A DNA stretch of 53,080 nucleotides from positions 116,249 through 169,328 of the forward strand of contig NZ_JACSQV010000011.1 of assembly GCF_014836445.1 (NCBI RefSeq), read 5' to 3'. Every line of letters starts with the position of its first letter. Position 1 is the first letter of the stretch. This DNA is from Cellulomonas avistercoris (GTDB lineage: Bacteria > Actinomycetota > Actinomycetes > Actinomycetales > Cellulomonadaceae). A program made the position numbers and the translations under genes. The notes below the pieces were generated by a model. It did not search any database. It was not told the origin of the DNA and saw only the letters and a program-made list of their open reading frames with translations. Of the stretch, positions 1 through 8,306 are shown piece after piece.

Positions 1-657
1 ATCGGCGCGGCCACCCTGGTCGCCACGGTCACCGGCACCACCTGGACCGACACCGGACTGGCACCCGGCACGCACCATTACCAGGTCGTCGCACGCGACG
101 CCGCCGGCAACACCGGACCCGCCGCCGCAGCCGGCGCCGACGTCCCGGTCCCCGGCGGCGACGCCGTGAACGTGAACCTGTCGCCCACGTCGGACACGTA
201 CTCCAACCAGGGGGCGCCGGGATCGGCGTACGGGACGAGCACGTCGCTCGCGTCCCGTGGTTCTCTGAGCTACGCGTCGTACCTGGCGTTCGAGCTGCCT
301 GCGGCGCCGGAGGGCCTGACACTCGTCGCTGCGCACCTGCAGGTGAGAACCACGACCGCCGCGTACGCAGGTTCGCTGGACGAGCACCAGGTCAGCGCCA
401 TCACCACGCCGTGGGCCGAGAGCACGCTGACGCACGCCGCCCGTCCGGCCGTGGGAGCGGCGATCGGCACCATCACCGGGGCGACGGATCTCAGCACGGC
501 CTACCTGTCGTCCGATCTCTCGGCCGGCCTCGCGCCCTTCCTGGGGGCACCTGCGACGCTCACGGTCTCGTCGCTCGGCGCGGACAACCTGTGGTTCTCC
601 TCGGTCGACTCCGGCAACCCCGCGTTCCGCCCGATGCTGACGCTGCAGTTCGCCTGA
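1..657 (+). CDS. Secreted Fn3 plus DNRLRE-domain protein, C-terminal part (5' end outside window)
   Basis: The frame is open from the first base to a TGA at 655-657, so only the last 218 residues are visible. Residues 1-50 end like a fibronectin type III domain (TWTDTGLAPGTHHYQVVARD followed by AAGNTGP), with a short Pro/Gly linker at about 48-54. Residues 55-218 resemble a DNRLRE/CBM96-like beta-sandwich: an early DTYSNQG, then YLAFELP, then paired hydrophobic strands ending in MLTLQFA. Such domains are extracellular, commonly at the C-terminus of actinobacterial surface or carbohydrate-binding proteins. A GTG at 166 could be mistaken for a start, but the upstream Fn3 coding shows it is internal. 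Its position before a polysaccharide locus suggests a surface role; the catalytic part, if any, lies outside. Confidence 0.8.
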   Translation: MGAATLVATVTGTTWTDTGLAPGTHHYQVVARDAAGNTGPAAAAGADVPVPGGDAVNVNLSPTSDTYSNQGAPGSAYGTSTSLASRGSLSYASYLAFELPAAPEGLTLVAAHLQVRTTTAAYAGSLDEHQVSAITTPWAESTLTHAARPAVGAAIGTITGATDLSTAYLSSDLSAGLAPFLGAPATLTVSSLGADNLWFSSVDSGNPAFRPMLTLQFA

Positions 658-877
658 CCCGCGGCGCGAGACCCGCCCTCACCACGTCGGGCTCGACGCA
701 CCGGGACGTCCGTGCGGCGCACAGGTGAACCGGCCGGGCAAGCGGGTGATGTCCGGTCTGGACGGGTTTGAACGGTCTCATCCGACAAGTGCGGTGTGTG
801 AGGATGTTTCCGACGGGCAGCCGGCGCTCGGCCCACGCGCCGACCGTCGGGGGCGGGCACGGGGCGAGGAGCACTAC

Positions 878-2443
878 GTGGAGCTGACCGACCAGCTGCG
901 AGCGATCCGGAAGAACTGGTGGATCGTCGTGCTGACCCTGCTGACGACCCTGGGGGCGGCGTTCGCCGTCACCGCGCGGGCGACGCCGGAGTACGAGAGC
1001 ACGCTGACGTTCTTCGTCGCGGCCTCGAGCGACACCGGCACGGCGCTGCAGGCCGACGAGTTCGCGCAGCGCCGCGTCGCCGCGTACGCGGGCGTCCTGA
1101 CGAGCGGCCGGCTCGCCGAGCGCATCGTGGCCGGACGTGACCTCGGCCTGACACCCCAGGAGGCGTCCGCGCGCATCACCGCGACGCCCCAGCCCGACGC
1201 GATCCTGCTCAGCGCGGTCGTCCGGGACACCCGGCCCGAGCGTGCGCACGCGATCGGCGAGGCCATCGCCGAGGAGCTCGGCCCGCTCGTGCAGGAGCTC
1301 GAGCGGACCGACGCCGCGAGCCGTGCGACCGTGTCGCTCACGGTCATCTCCGGGCCGACGACCCCCACGTCGGCCGTCTCGCCGCGTCCCGCGCTCAACC
1401 TGGGCGTCGGCCTGCTCGCGGGCCTGGCGCTCGGGGTGTCGCTCGCGATCGCACGGCAGGTGCTCGACCGCACCGTGCGCACCCCCGAGCACGTGCGCGC
1501 CGCCACCTCGCTGCCCACGCTCTCGACCATCACCGTCCAGCACCGGCGCCGGCGCCGCGACGCCGCGCGCTCGGACGGCCTCGTCGCCGCGTCCGACACC
1601 GGGTCGCCCCGCGCGGAGGCCTACCGCCGCCTGCGCACCAACCTCACGTTCAGCGCGGCGACGCACCGGATGCAGGTCATCGTCGTCAGCTCGCCGCTGG
1701 CCGGGGAGGGCAAGACCACCACGAGCTGCAACCTGGCGATCGCGCTCGCCGAGAGCGGGCGCCGCGTGCTGCTCGTCGAGGCCGACCTGCGGCGCCCCCG
1801 CGTGTCGCAGACCCTGGGCCTCGAGGGGGCCGTCGGGCTCACCAACGTCCTCGTGGGGCAGGTCGAGGAGTCGGAGGTCATCCAGCAGTGGGGGCCCAAC
1901 GGCCTGTTCGTGCTGCCCTCCGGCACACTGCCGCCGAACCCCTCGGAGCTGCTCGGCAGCGACCGGATGCGGGCGCTCATCCAGCGCATGCGCCAGCGCT
2001 TCGACGTCGTCATCCTCGACACGCCCCCGGCCCTGCCCGTCACGGACGCCTCGATCGTCGCGGCCCACGCCGACAGCGTCGTCCTGGTGGTCCGCTACGG
2101 GCACACCACGCGCGAGCAGGCGCGGCTCGCGGTCGAGTCGCTGCGGGTCGTCGACGCGCCGCTCGCGGGCGTCATCATCAACGGCGCGCCGCTGCGCTCG
2201 GCCGGGGTGGCCTACTCGCAGAACGACGGCCGCACGATGCCACGCACCCCGGCGTCCCCGCCACCCCGGCCGACCCCGGCGGGTCCGACGGGTCCGACGG
2301 GTCCGGCAGGGGCTGCGCCCGCGGCGCGCAGCGCTGCGGGGCCCGGCGCAGGCTCCGGCGGCGCCTTCCTGCCCGCACCCGCGCCCGACGGCGGCGCGAC
2401 CGTCGGGCGGGGCGCGGACCGCGGCCCGACCGCGTCGGACTGA
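878..2443 (+). CDS. Wzc-type polysaccharide chain-length determinant / tyrosine-kinase-like ATPase
   Basis: This 521-residue membrane protein combines a Wzz-like N-terminal half (TM about residues 13-32, second TM near 170-190) with a cytoplasmic BY-kinase domain. Walker A GEGKTTTS lies near residue 275, Walker A' LLVEADLRRP near 299 and Walker B VVILDTPP near 378. The family controls chain length and export of Wzy-dependent polysaccharides. I chose the GTG at 878 because GAGGAG lies 7-8 bases upstream and the protein then begins VELTDQLRAIRKNWW, like the family; an in-frame GTG at 725 would add 51 non-homologous residues. The last 75 residues are Pro/Gly/Ala rich (TGPTGPTGPAG) with a single Tyr, so the autophosphorylated Tyr cluster of classical Wzc is missing. 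No unambiguous promoter was identified in 658-877. The next gene starts 3 bases after the stop. Confidence 0.88.
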   Translation: MELTDQLRAIRKNWWIVVLTLLTTLGAAFAVTARATPEYESTLTFFVAASSDTGTALQADEFAQRRVAAYAGVLTSGRLAERIVAGRDLGLTPQEASARITATPQPDAILLSAVVRDTRPERAHAIGEAIAEELGPLVQELERTDAASRATVSLTVISGPTTPTSAVSPRPALNLGVGLLAGLALGVSLAIARQVLDRTVRTPEHVRAATSLPTLSTITVQHRRRRRDAARSDGLVAASDTGSPRAEAYRRLRTNLTFSAATHRMQVIVVSSPLAGEGKTTTSCNLAIALAESGRRVLLVEADLRRPRVSQTLGLEGAVGLTNVLVGQVEESEVIQQWGPNGLFVLPSGTLPPNPSELLGSDRMRALIQRMRQRFDVVILDTPPALPVTDASIVAAHADSVVLVVRYGHTTREQARLAVESLRVVDAPLAGVIINGAPLRSAGVAYSQNDGRTMPRTPASPPPRPTPAGPTGPTGPAGAAPAARSAAGPGAGSGGAFLPAPAPDGGATVGRGADRGPTASD

Positions 2444-2446
2444 CCC

Positions 2447-3754
2447 GTGGCGCTGCTCGGAGCGTGGCTCCTGGCCTGCGCCGCGTTCGCGTGGCTCGCC
2501 CGGCGTCGCCCCCTGGACGCGACCCTCGTCGCGCTCGTGCTGTGGGTCGTCGTGCCGGCCGCGGCGGGGGCGCTGCTCACCGGGCACAGCACCGGGCTCC
2601 TCGGCATCCACCCCGCGTCCTGGCTGGTCCTCGCGGTCGTCGCCGTGCAGCTCCTGCACGCACCGCACGACCTCGCGCGCGTCGTCGCGCGGCGCATCCA
2701 CCTGGTGGTCGCCCTCGGGCTGGTCATCGCCGTCGCTGCCCTCACGACCCAGCAGCGCGGGACGGGCGGCCTTGCCCTGCTGGTCGACGTGGTCGTCGTC
2801 CCGACGCTCATGTTCCTGCTCCTGCTGGCGGGCATCGACGACGACCCGCGTGGCGCCCGACGGGCTCGCGACGTCGTGCTGGGGCTCGCCGCGGTGTCGG
2901 CCGCCTTCGCGATCGCGCAGTGGGCGACGGGCAGCGCGCTGCTCTACGAGTCGCAGTTCGCGACGCGGTACTGGTTCCGCGAGGACTTCGACCGGTGGAT
3001 GGGCACGCTCGACTCGCCGCTGACGCTCTCGATGCTGCTGTGCGTCGCGACCCCGCTGCTCGTGGGGCTGCGGCGCGCGGGCGTGCAGTTCGCCCTCGTC
3101 GCCCTCTTCTGCGCCGGGACCGTGGTCACCCAGTCCCGCACCGGCGTCGTGCTCGTCGGCGTCCTCGCGGTGTGGGTCGTGCTCCGCTCGCAGGCGCCCC
3201 CGCACGTGCGCCTGCTGTCGTTGTGCGCACTCGGGGCCGGCACCGCGGCGCTGCTGGGCAGCGGCATCGTCACCGGGGTGGCCGCGCGCTTCGCCGACGA
3301 CCAGGGGTCGGCGGGCGCCCGCACGGACGCCTTCCGGTTCTTCGCCGAGACGTGGCACGAGTACCCGGTCGTCGGGCACGGCCTGACCGCCAGCTACCGG
3401 TACGCCGCCCTGGGCGGGCTGCAGACCAGCCTCGAGAGCTCGTTCCTCATGTACGCCGTGGACATCGGCACGCTGTTCGCGCTCGTGTACTTCGGTGCGC
3501 AGGCCCTGCTCGTCATCGAGGCGTGGACCCGGCGCGCGCCGCTGCCGGGGGCGCGCGTCGCGGCCACCGTCGCCTTCCTGCTGCCGATGACGTACAACGC
3601 GCTGGCCGCGCGGTCCGCGTCGGGCGCGCTGCTGTGGACCGCGCTCGCCCTGGGGGTGGCCCGGTACGGCGCACCGCCCGATCGCGCGGGCGACGGGGCG
3701 TCAGGGGGTCGTGACGCCACCGACCGCACCGAGGCGCCGCAGCGCGTCGGCTGA
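2447..3754 (+). CDS. O-antigen ligase/Wzy-like polytopic membrane protein
   Basis: A 435-residue, strongly hydrophobic protein with roughly ten to twelve predicted membrane segments and a late extracellular-type loop containing YPVVGHGLTASYR, the layout of the O-antigen ligase/polymerase superfamily (Wzy_C). These enzymes join undecaprenyl-linked repeat units or ligate finished chains at the outer face of the membrane. The GTG start is three bases after the Wzc-like gene, so the two are almost certainly cotranscribed. The polar last 35 residues overlap the 3' end of the convergent glycosyltransferase gene by 54 bp. Polymerase versus ligase cannot be told from sequence; with Wzc and a flippase in the same locus I favour the Wzy polymerase. 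Confidence 0.8.
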   Translation: MALLGAWLLACAAFAWLARRRPLDATLVALVLWVVVPAAAGALLTGHSTGLLGIHPASWLVLAVVAVQLLHAPHDLARVVARRIHLVVALGLVIAVAALTTQQRGTGGLALLVDVVVVPTLMFLLLLAGIDDDPRGARRARDVVLGLAAVSAAFAIAQWATGSALLYESQFATRYWFREDFDRWMGTLDSPLTLSMLLCVATPLLVGLRRAGVQFALVALFCAGTVVTQSRTGVVLVGVLAVWVVLRSQAPPHVRLLSLCALGAGTAALLGSGIVTGVAARFADDQGSAGARTDAFRFFAETWHEYPVVGHGLTASYRYAALGGLQTSLESSFLMYAVDIGTLFALVYFGAQALLVIEAWTRRAPLPGARVAATVAFLLPMTYNALAARSASGALLWTALALGVARYGAPPDRAGDGASGGRDATDRTEAPQRVG

Positions 3755-4615
3755 GTACGTCGCCCGGATCTGCGGGTCGTTGCCGTCACCCGTGACGTTC
3801 GCGTTGCGCAGCCCGCTCTCCTGCGACCCGGGCAGCACCGGGAAGTGCCGCGGCTGCCGCGCGAGCTGCCGGACCCGCACGCCCGTCTCGACGGCCACCG
3901 CGTGCAGCCACACGTCGTCCGCGTGGGGCGCGCACTCCCGGAACCGGGTGCCGGCGGCACGCAGCGCCTCGATCATCCGCGGCGGGTACGCGACGCCGGA
4001 GACCCCGGTCGCGAAGCTGTCGAACCGCGGCTCGGCCGACAGGCACGGCCGCCAGGTCCGGTACGGCGCGAGCGTGCCGTCGGGGCGGGTGCGCACGCGG
4101 TAGGCGCGGTAGCAGTGCACCGACCCGGGGTCGCGCCGGGCCGCCGACTCGAGCGCCGCGAGCCACCCCCGCGGGTACAGCACGTCGTCGTCCGCCGTGA
4201 CGACGACGTCCTGGGCCCCGAGGTCGGCGTCGGACAGCAGGGGGACGTACTTCGTGTGCGGGCCGTCGTTGCGCGCCATCCGGATCTCGAGGCCGCGGGC
4301 CACCAACCGCTGCAGGCCGGGCGTGGGCGCGTCGAGCAGACGCTGGTCGTCGAGCCAGAGCACGAGCCTGCGGGGGCGCCGGCGCCCCTGGGCGATGGAC
4401 TCGATCGTGAGGTGCACGGTCGAGAAGCGCGCGCCGTAGGTCGTCAGGCTCACGACGACCGGCGCGTCCCCGGTGACGGGGCGGTCCGACGTCTCGTTCA
4501 GCCGCTCCAGGCGGCGCGCTCGCGCGGGCGCGACACGCGGGTTCAGCTCGAGCTCGACCCGGGCGAGGACGCGAGGGAGGACGGGCTCGCCGTTGCGCAG
4601 ACGCCGGAGGTTCAT
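3701..4615 (-). CDS. Glycosyltransferase with DDD metal-binding motif
   Basis: A 304-residue cytoplasmic protein starting MNLRRLRNGEPVLPRVLAR. Residues about 47-80 read VVVSLTTYGARFSTVHLTIES, then RRPRRLVLWLDD, a pattern of DXD glycosyltransferases related to GT2/GT32; TADDDVLYP near residue 140 supplies the metal/nucleotide-sugar aspartates. It probably adds one sugar to the lipid-linked repeat unit; donor and acceptor are unknown. I chose the ATG at 4615 (GAGGACAGGG upstream on the minus strand) because the 53 codons before it have no family character. A hairpin at 4699-4733 separates it from the beta-helix gene upstream, so it may have its own promoter. Its 3' end overlaps the convergent membrane-protein gene. 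Confidence 0.78.
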   Translation of the reverse strand: MNLRRLRNGEPVLPRVLARVELELNPRVAPARARRLERLNETSDRPVTGDAPVVVSLTTYGARFSTVHLTIESIAQGRRRPRRLVLWLDDQRLLDAPTPGLQRLVARGLEIRMARNDGPHTKYVPLLSDADLGAQDVVVTADDDVLYPRGWLAALESAARRDPGSVHCYRAYRVRTRPDGTLAPYRTWRPCLSAEPRFDSFATGVSGVAYPPRMIEALRAAGTRFRECAPHADDVWLHAVAVETGVRVRQLARQPRHFPVLPGSQESGLRNANVTGDGNDPQIRATYSADALRRLGAVGGVTTP

Positions 4616-4698
4616 CGATGCCCTGTCCTCGGGAACGGATCGGTCGCCCGAGCCTGCCACCTCGGGCAGCACGGGCGCCAGGCCCGCCCGCGACGTGG

Positions 4699-4733
4699 GC
4701 ACCGGGGCGACGGTCGGACCGCCGCCCCGGTGC
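4699..4733 (-). terminator. Hairpin terminator downstream of the beta-helix protein gene
   Basis: Arms at about 4699-4714 and 4718-4733 form a stem of some 16 bp with a 3-nt loop; one pair is G-U on the minus-strand transcript. It begins 12 bases past the stop codon of the beta-helix gene (4746). No T-run follows, which is common for actinobacterial terminators. Confidence 0.65.
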
Positions 4734-4745
4734 TCACGCGCCGTG

Positions 4746-7019
4746 TCAGGAGCCGAAGCGGATGCCCGCGTCACGCCCCTCGGCGAGGTTGCCCGAGCCG
4801 TCGGCCCACTTGTTCGTCGTCAGCGGGTTGTCGAACGTGACCCCGCTGTCGGCGATGCGGATCTGGTAGCGCGAGCCGCGGCCGTGGTCGTACTGGTTGC
4901 GGCCGAACATGTTGCCGCTGAAGGTGCCGAAGTTCATGGCACCGAACTTCGAGGTCGAGAAGTAGGCCGACGCGTAGCCGCCGTCGAGCCAGTTGCCCGT
5001 CATCGTCACCTTGGACACCGGCGCCGCGTTGGGCGTGACCATGAGCGCCGAGCCGCGGTTGCGCGCGTCGTAGTTCTGGTCGCCGGCCTGGGTCGCCATG
5101 AAGGACTCGAGGTTGTTCCCCGTGATCCTCATGTTGGTCCCACCCTGGATCTGGATGCAGTCGTTGTGGGTCTCGGTGTTGTCGTGGTTCGGGTCCTTGT
5201 GGAAGTAGCTCATGTCGTGGCACCAGCTGTTCTCGATCACCACGTTGACCGGTCCGCCGTTGTTGCGGACGTTGTGGATCTGGAAGCCGTCGACGACGTG
5301 GTACGTGTTCACGCGGCGCGCCGTGTAGTCGTGGCCGAACAGCCCGTTGAGCCACACCGACGGCTGCTTCGGGGCGAGGGTCACGTCCTCCACCAGCAGG
5401 TTGCTGCACGCGTTGTGGTTGCAGTTGACCAGGCCCATGTTCGTCGTGCCGGGGCCGGAGCCGCGCACGATCGACCGGCGGATCGTCACGTCGGGAGCCC
5501 GCACCGTGATGAAGCCGTGGATGTCCATGTTCTCGATCACCGTGCCGGCCTGGGTCACGACGATGTCGCCGTCGTGCCGCTTGAGGCTCAGGCCCGCGGG
5601 CACGCCCGTGTTGCTCGCGCCGGGCTTGCCGCCCGTGACCGCTGCGGTCGGGGACGGGCTCGCCGACGGCTTGGGCGAGGCGCTCGCGGTGGGCTTGGGC
5701 GACGCCGTCGGGGTCGGCTCGGGCTCGGGCTCGGGCGTCGGCTCCGCCGCGGCGGCGTGGATGGTGTAGCCCAGCGCGCTCACCGTGATGTCGGCTGCTG
5801 CGGTCGTCGAGCCGAGCGTGATCTGGTTGCCCTTGCTGCCGCCGAGCTCGACGTACGCGACGTTGTCCGTGATGTACCCGGGCAGCGGGTTGAGCACCGA
5901 GGCCGTCTTGCACTGTGCCACCACGGCGGCAGCGGGGCAGGCCCACACGCCCGTGCCCCCGGCGGCGTACGTCGACCTGACGACGATCACCGCGGACGAC
6001 GCCCCGGCCGGCACGCCCGGGAGCGTGACGGTGCGGGTCGCACCGGCCGACGCGAGCCGGGTCGCGATCGCGCCGGACGCCCCGACGAGCTCGCCGCCGA
6101 CGTCCGTCGAGCCCCGCGCGACGTACCAGCCCTGCACGTCGGCGTTGACACGCACGCTGCCCGCGTCGTTGTAGAGCTTGACCCGCCCGGCCGCGTCGAC
6201 GGGGACGACGACCGAGTTGGAGTGGTTCACGCCGGGGACCGTCTGGATCGCGGACGTGCGCACGCACGTCGTGGCCGACTGGTCGGCCGGGCACACCGAG
6301 AGGAACGACCGGGCGGTCGCCGACGAGTAGCCGACGTCGAGGACCACGGCCGTCGCACCTTCGGGCACGTCGGGGAGCTGGAGCACGCTCGTGCCGCGGG
6401 CCCCGAGCAGCTGCCACGACAGGACGCGTCGCTGCGGCGTCGGCAGGTACTCCTCGCCGCCCTGCGTGCTGGCGGGACGCACGTACGCCGAGAGGTCGAC
6501 GAACACCGAGACCGTGCCGGCGGAGTTCCGCAGCGAGACCTTGCCGTTGACGACCGGGGCGACGACCTGGCGCGACACCGGCATGCCCGGCCGCGCCGAG
6601 ACCGCCGAGCCGACGGAGCAGCCCGATCCGGAGCAGGCCGTCACGGTGGTGGGCACGGACGCGTCCGTGGCCGTCAGGTTCACGACGACCGCGCGGGCGT
6701 CACCGGGCAGACCCGGCACCGACACGGTGTGGGTGGCACCCGGTCCCAGGACCGTGCGGCTCAGGAGCCGCGTCGGGTCCGTGGTGGTCAGGACCGACCC
6801 GGCACCGAGGGCGGACGTGTTCTCGGCCGACACGCTCGCGGCGGGGACCACGGACCCGACGGCAGCCGGTGCGGCCACCGGGACGGCACCGGGGCTCGCG
6901 GACGCGGTGCTCACGCCCACGACCACCGCGACGAGCGCCGTCCCCAGCCCCCAGCGTCGGACGGCACCGTCGGGTCCCGTCCGCCGTACCGCCATCGAGT
7001 GTCTTCCGTGTCGACGCAT
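4746..7019 (-). CDS. Secreted three-repeat plus right-handed beta-helix (pectate-lyase-like) protein
   Basis: This 757-residue exported protein starts MRRHGRHSMAVRR and has a hydrophobic signal segment ending around ASASPGA. The ATG at 7019 has a strong GAGGGGAG ribosome site 7 bases upstream; an in-frame GTG at 7037 lies before that site. Residues about 60-420 hold three copies of a roughly 100-residue beta-rich unit with the pattern V-V-x-N/D-x-T/G ... VVPV-x-GKVxLxNxxGxVxVxxD. This resembles a repeat common in actinobacterial surface proteins (my recall). A Pro/Thr/Ser/Glu linker (about 421-465) leads to a C-terminal beta-helix (GNNLESF, GNWLDGG, GNMFGRN turns), typical of Pectate_lyase_3/NosD folds. 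Catalytic residues cannot be assigned. It may cut or bind the locus's own polymer or act as an adhesin. Confidence 0.8.
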   Translation of the reverse strand: MRRHGRHSMAVRRTGPDGAVRRWGLGTALVAVVVGVSTASASPGAVPVAAPAAVGSVVPAASVSAENTSALGAGSVLTTTDPTRLLSRTVLGPGATHTVSVPGLPGDARAVVVNLTATDASVPTTVTACSGSGCSVGSAVSARPGMPVSRQVVAPVVNGKVSLRNSAGTVSVFVDLSAYVRPASTQGGEEYLPTPQRRVLSWQLLGARGTSVLQLPDVPEGATAVVLDVGYSSATARSFLSVCPADQSATTCVRTSAIQTVPGVNHSNSVVVPVDAAGRVKLYNDAGSVRVNADVQGWYVARGSTDVGGELVGASGAIATRLASAGATRTVTLPGVPAGASSAVIVVRSTYAAGGTGVWACPAAAVVAQCKTASVLNPLPGYITDNVAYVELGGSKGNQITLGSTTAAADITVSALGYTIHAAAAEPTPEPEPEPTPTASPKPTASASPKPSASPSPTAAVTGGKPGASNTGVPAGLSLKRHDGDIVVTQAGTVIENMDIHGFITVRAPDVTIRRSIVRGSGPGTTNMGLVNCNHNACSNLLVEDVTLAPKQPSVWLNGLFGHDYTARRVNTYHVVDGFQIHNVRNNGGPVNVVIENSWCHDMSYFHKDPNHDNTETHNDCIQIQGGTNMRITGNNLESFMATQAGDQNYDARNRGSALMVTPNAAPVSKVTMTGNWLDGGYASAYFSTSKFGAMNFGTFSGNMFGRNQYDHGRGSRYQIRIADSGVTFDNPLTTNKWADGSGNLAEGRDAGIRFGS

Positions 7020-7219
7020 GAACGTCGCTCCCCTCACGTGTACCCACCGGTCGGGCCGGCGGCCAAGATGCGATCCCGGATCTCGGCGATCACTGGCGCG
7101 GCGTGCTCATCCGCACGACCGCTGCGCCACACGAGCGACTGTCAGACCCCGTGGCGGAGCACACACTAGGCCACACGGGGAACCCATCCAATGCCCCGAT
7201 CCGCATATTCATCCGGGTC

Positions 7220-8248
7220 TCAGGGCGTGCGAGGGCGGTCGGCCGTCCCTCGATCGGGGCTCCCACCTGCGACGGAGGGGGTACTCCGTCGAGTGGTGGG
7301 ACGTCGGTACTCGGTATAGATCCACCCGGTCGCCCCCGTGGCCAGACCGACCCCGCGGGCGAGGACGCGGGCACCGCCGGCCGCGTGCCGACGGTTGCGC
7401 GTGACCGCGCCCAGGAGCGTGCGAGCGGCGCCGCCGGCGATCCGCGCGCCCCCCTGACCGAGCAGCCGCAGACGCACCCCGAGACCCGCGACCCCGGGCG
7501 GCGCGAGCTCGATCGAGGTGCGGCTCCAGGAGTTGCCGGACCGCAGCGCCTTCTGCAGGACCCACCGCCGCGTGAGCCGCGACCGGGGCACCACGTCGAC
7601 GACAGGGGCCTCGGCGCACCACACGATGCGCTCGCCCGCGGCGGTGAGGCGGCGCGTGAACAGCGTGTCCGAACCGCCGGTCAGGCCGTAGCGCACGTCG
7701 AAGTCGAGTCCGAGCCGGCGGACCACCGCCATGTCGAGCAGCAGGTTGTTGGTCGCCGCGGCCTCGACCACCGCACCGGTCGCGGGGCGGCGCCGCTCGA
7801 AGAACCCGCCGTCGCGGATCCACGGGTCGGGCTCGACCTCGTACTCCGAGACGACCGGCCCCACGACCGCCGCGCAGCCCTCGCGCTCGTGGACCTCCAA
7901 CAGGGACGCGAGCCAGGTGGGCGAGGGGCGCTCGTCGTCGTCGATGAAGACCAGGACGTCACCGCCCGCCGCGGTCAGCGCGCGGTTGCGTGCGGCCGCG
8001 ATCCCCGGCGTCGGCTCGTGGACGTACCGGACGCGGGCGTCGCCGAACGACTCGACCACGGACCGTGCACCCCCGTCGGGGTCGTTGTCGACGATGAGCA
8101 GCTCGGCGTCCCTCGCGGGCAGCTGGTCGCACACCAGCGGCAGGGCGGTCCGCAGGTCGTCCGGCCGCCGGTAGGTGAGCATCGCGACGGTCACGCGGCG
8201 GGTCACCGCCTGCGGGTCGGTCGCCGTGGTCGGGTCGGTCGTGGTCAC
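7220..8248 (-). CDS. Family 2 glycosyltransferase
   Basis: A 342-residue GT-A fold enzyme. After a short Thr/Asp/Pro-rich leader, VTVAMLTYRRPDDLRTAL (near residue 19) is the donor-binding strand, LLIVDNDPDGG follows, and LVFIDDDERPS (near 100) is the DXD metal site; TGGSDTLFTRRL (near 190) is the acceptor/base region. It transfers a sugar from a nucleotide donor, probably to the undecaprenyl-linked repeat unit. The GTG start is preceded by GGAGG with 7-base spacing. It lies 58 bp downstream of the flippase gene on the same strand, so it is probably in that operon. Specificity is not predictable. Confidence 0.87.
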   Translation of the reverse strand: MTTTDPTTATDPQAVTRRVTVAMLTYRRPDDLRTALPLVCDQLPARDAELLIVDNDPDGGARSVVESFGDARVRYVHEPTPGIAAARNRALTAAGGDVLVFIDDDERPSPTWLASLLEVHEREGCAAVVGPVVSEYEVEPDPWIRDGGFFERRRPATGAVVEAAATNNLLLDMAVVRRLGLDFDVRYGLTGGSDTLFTRRLTAAGERIVWCAEAPVVDVVPRSRLTRRWVLQKALRSGNSWSRTSIELAPPGVAGLGVRLRLLGQGGARIAGGAARTLLGAVTRNRRHAAGGARVLARGVGLATGATGWIYTEYRRPTTRRSTPSVAGGSPDRGTADRPRTP

Positions 8249-8260
8249 GTCATGGCCTCC

Positions 8261-8296
8261 GTCGTCGGGTCGGGCGTCGTCGGGTCCGGCGTCGTC
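8261..8296. repeat. Short 15-bp tandem repeat between flippase and GT2 genes
   Basis: Two copies of GTCGTCGGGTCSGGC (8261-8275, 8276-8290) and the start of a third fill most of the 58-bp gap between the two genes. No function is evident; it may be a slippage product in GC-rich sequence. Confidence 0.6.
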
Positions 8297-8306
8297 GCGC
8301 GCCCGC

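Noticed and set aside
658..877. Promoter with TTGAAC near 768 for the wzc operon
   Set aside because: No -10 hexamer at acceptable spacing could be found, so no site is called.
560..3379. A 939-codon open frame on the minus strand opposite the Wzc- and Wzy-like genes
   Set aside because: No domain, biased Arg/Gly/Asp composition and no start context; the plus strand encodes intact Walker motifs and membrane segments.
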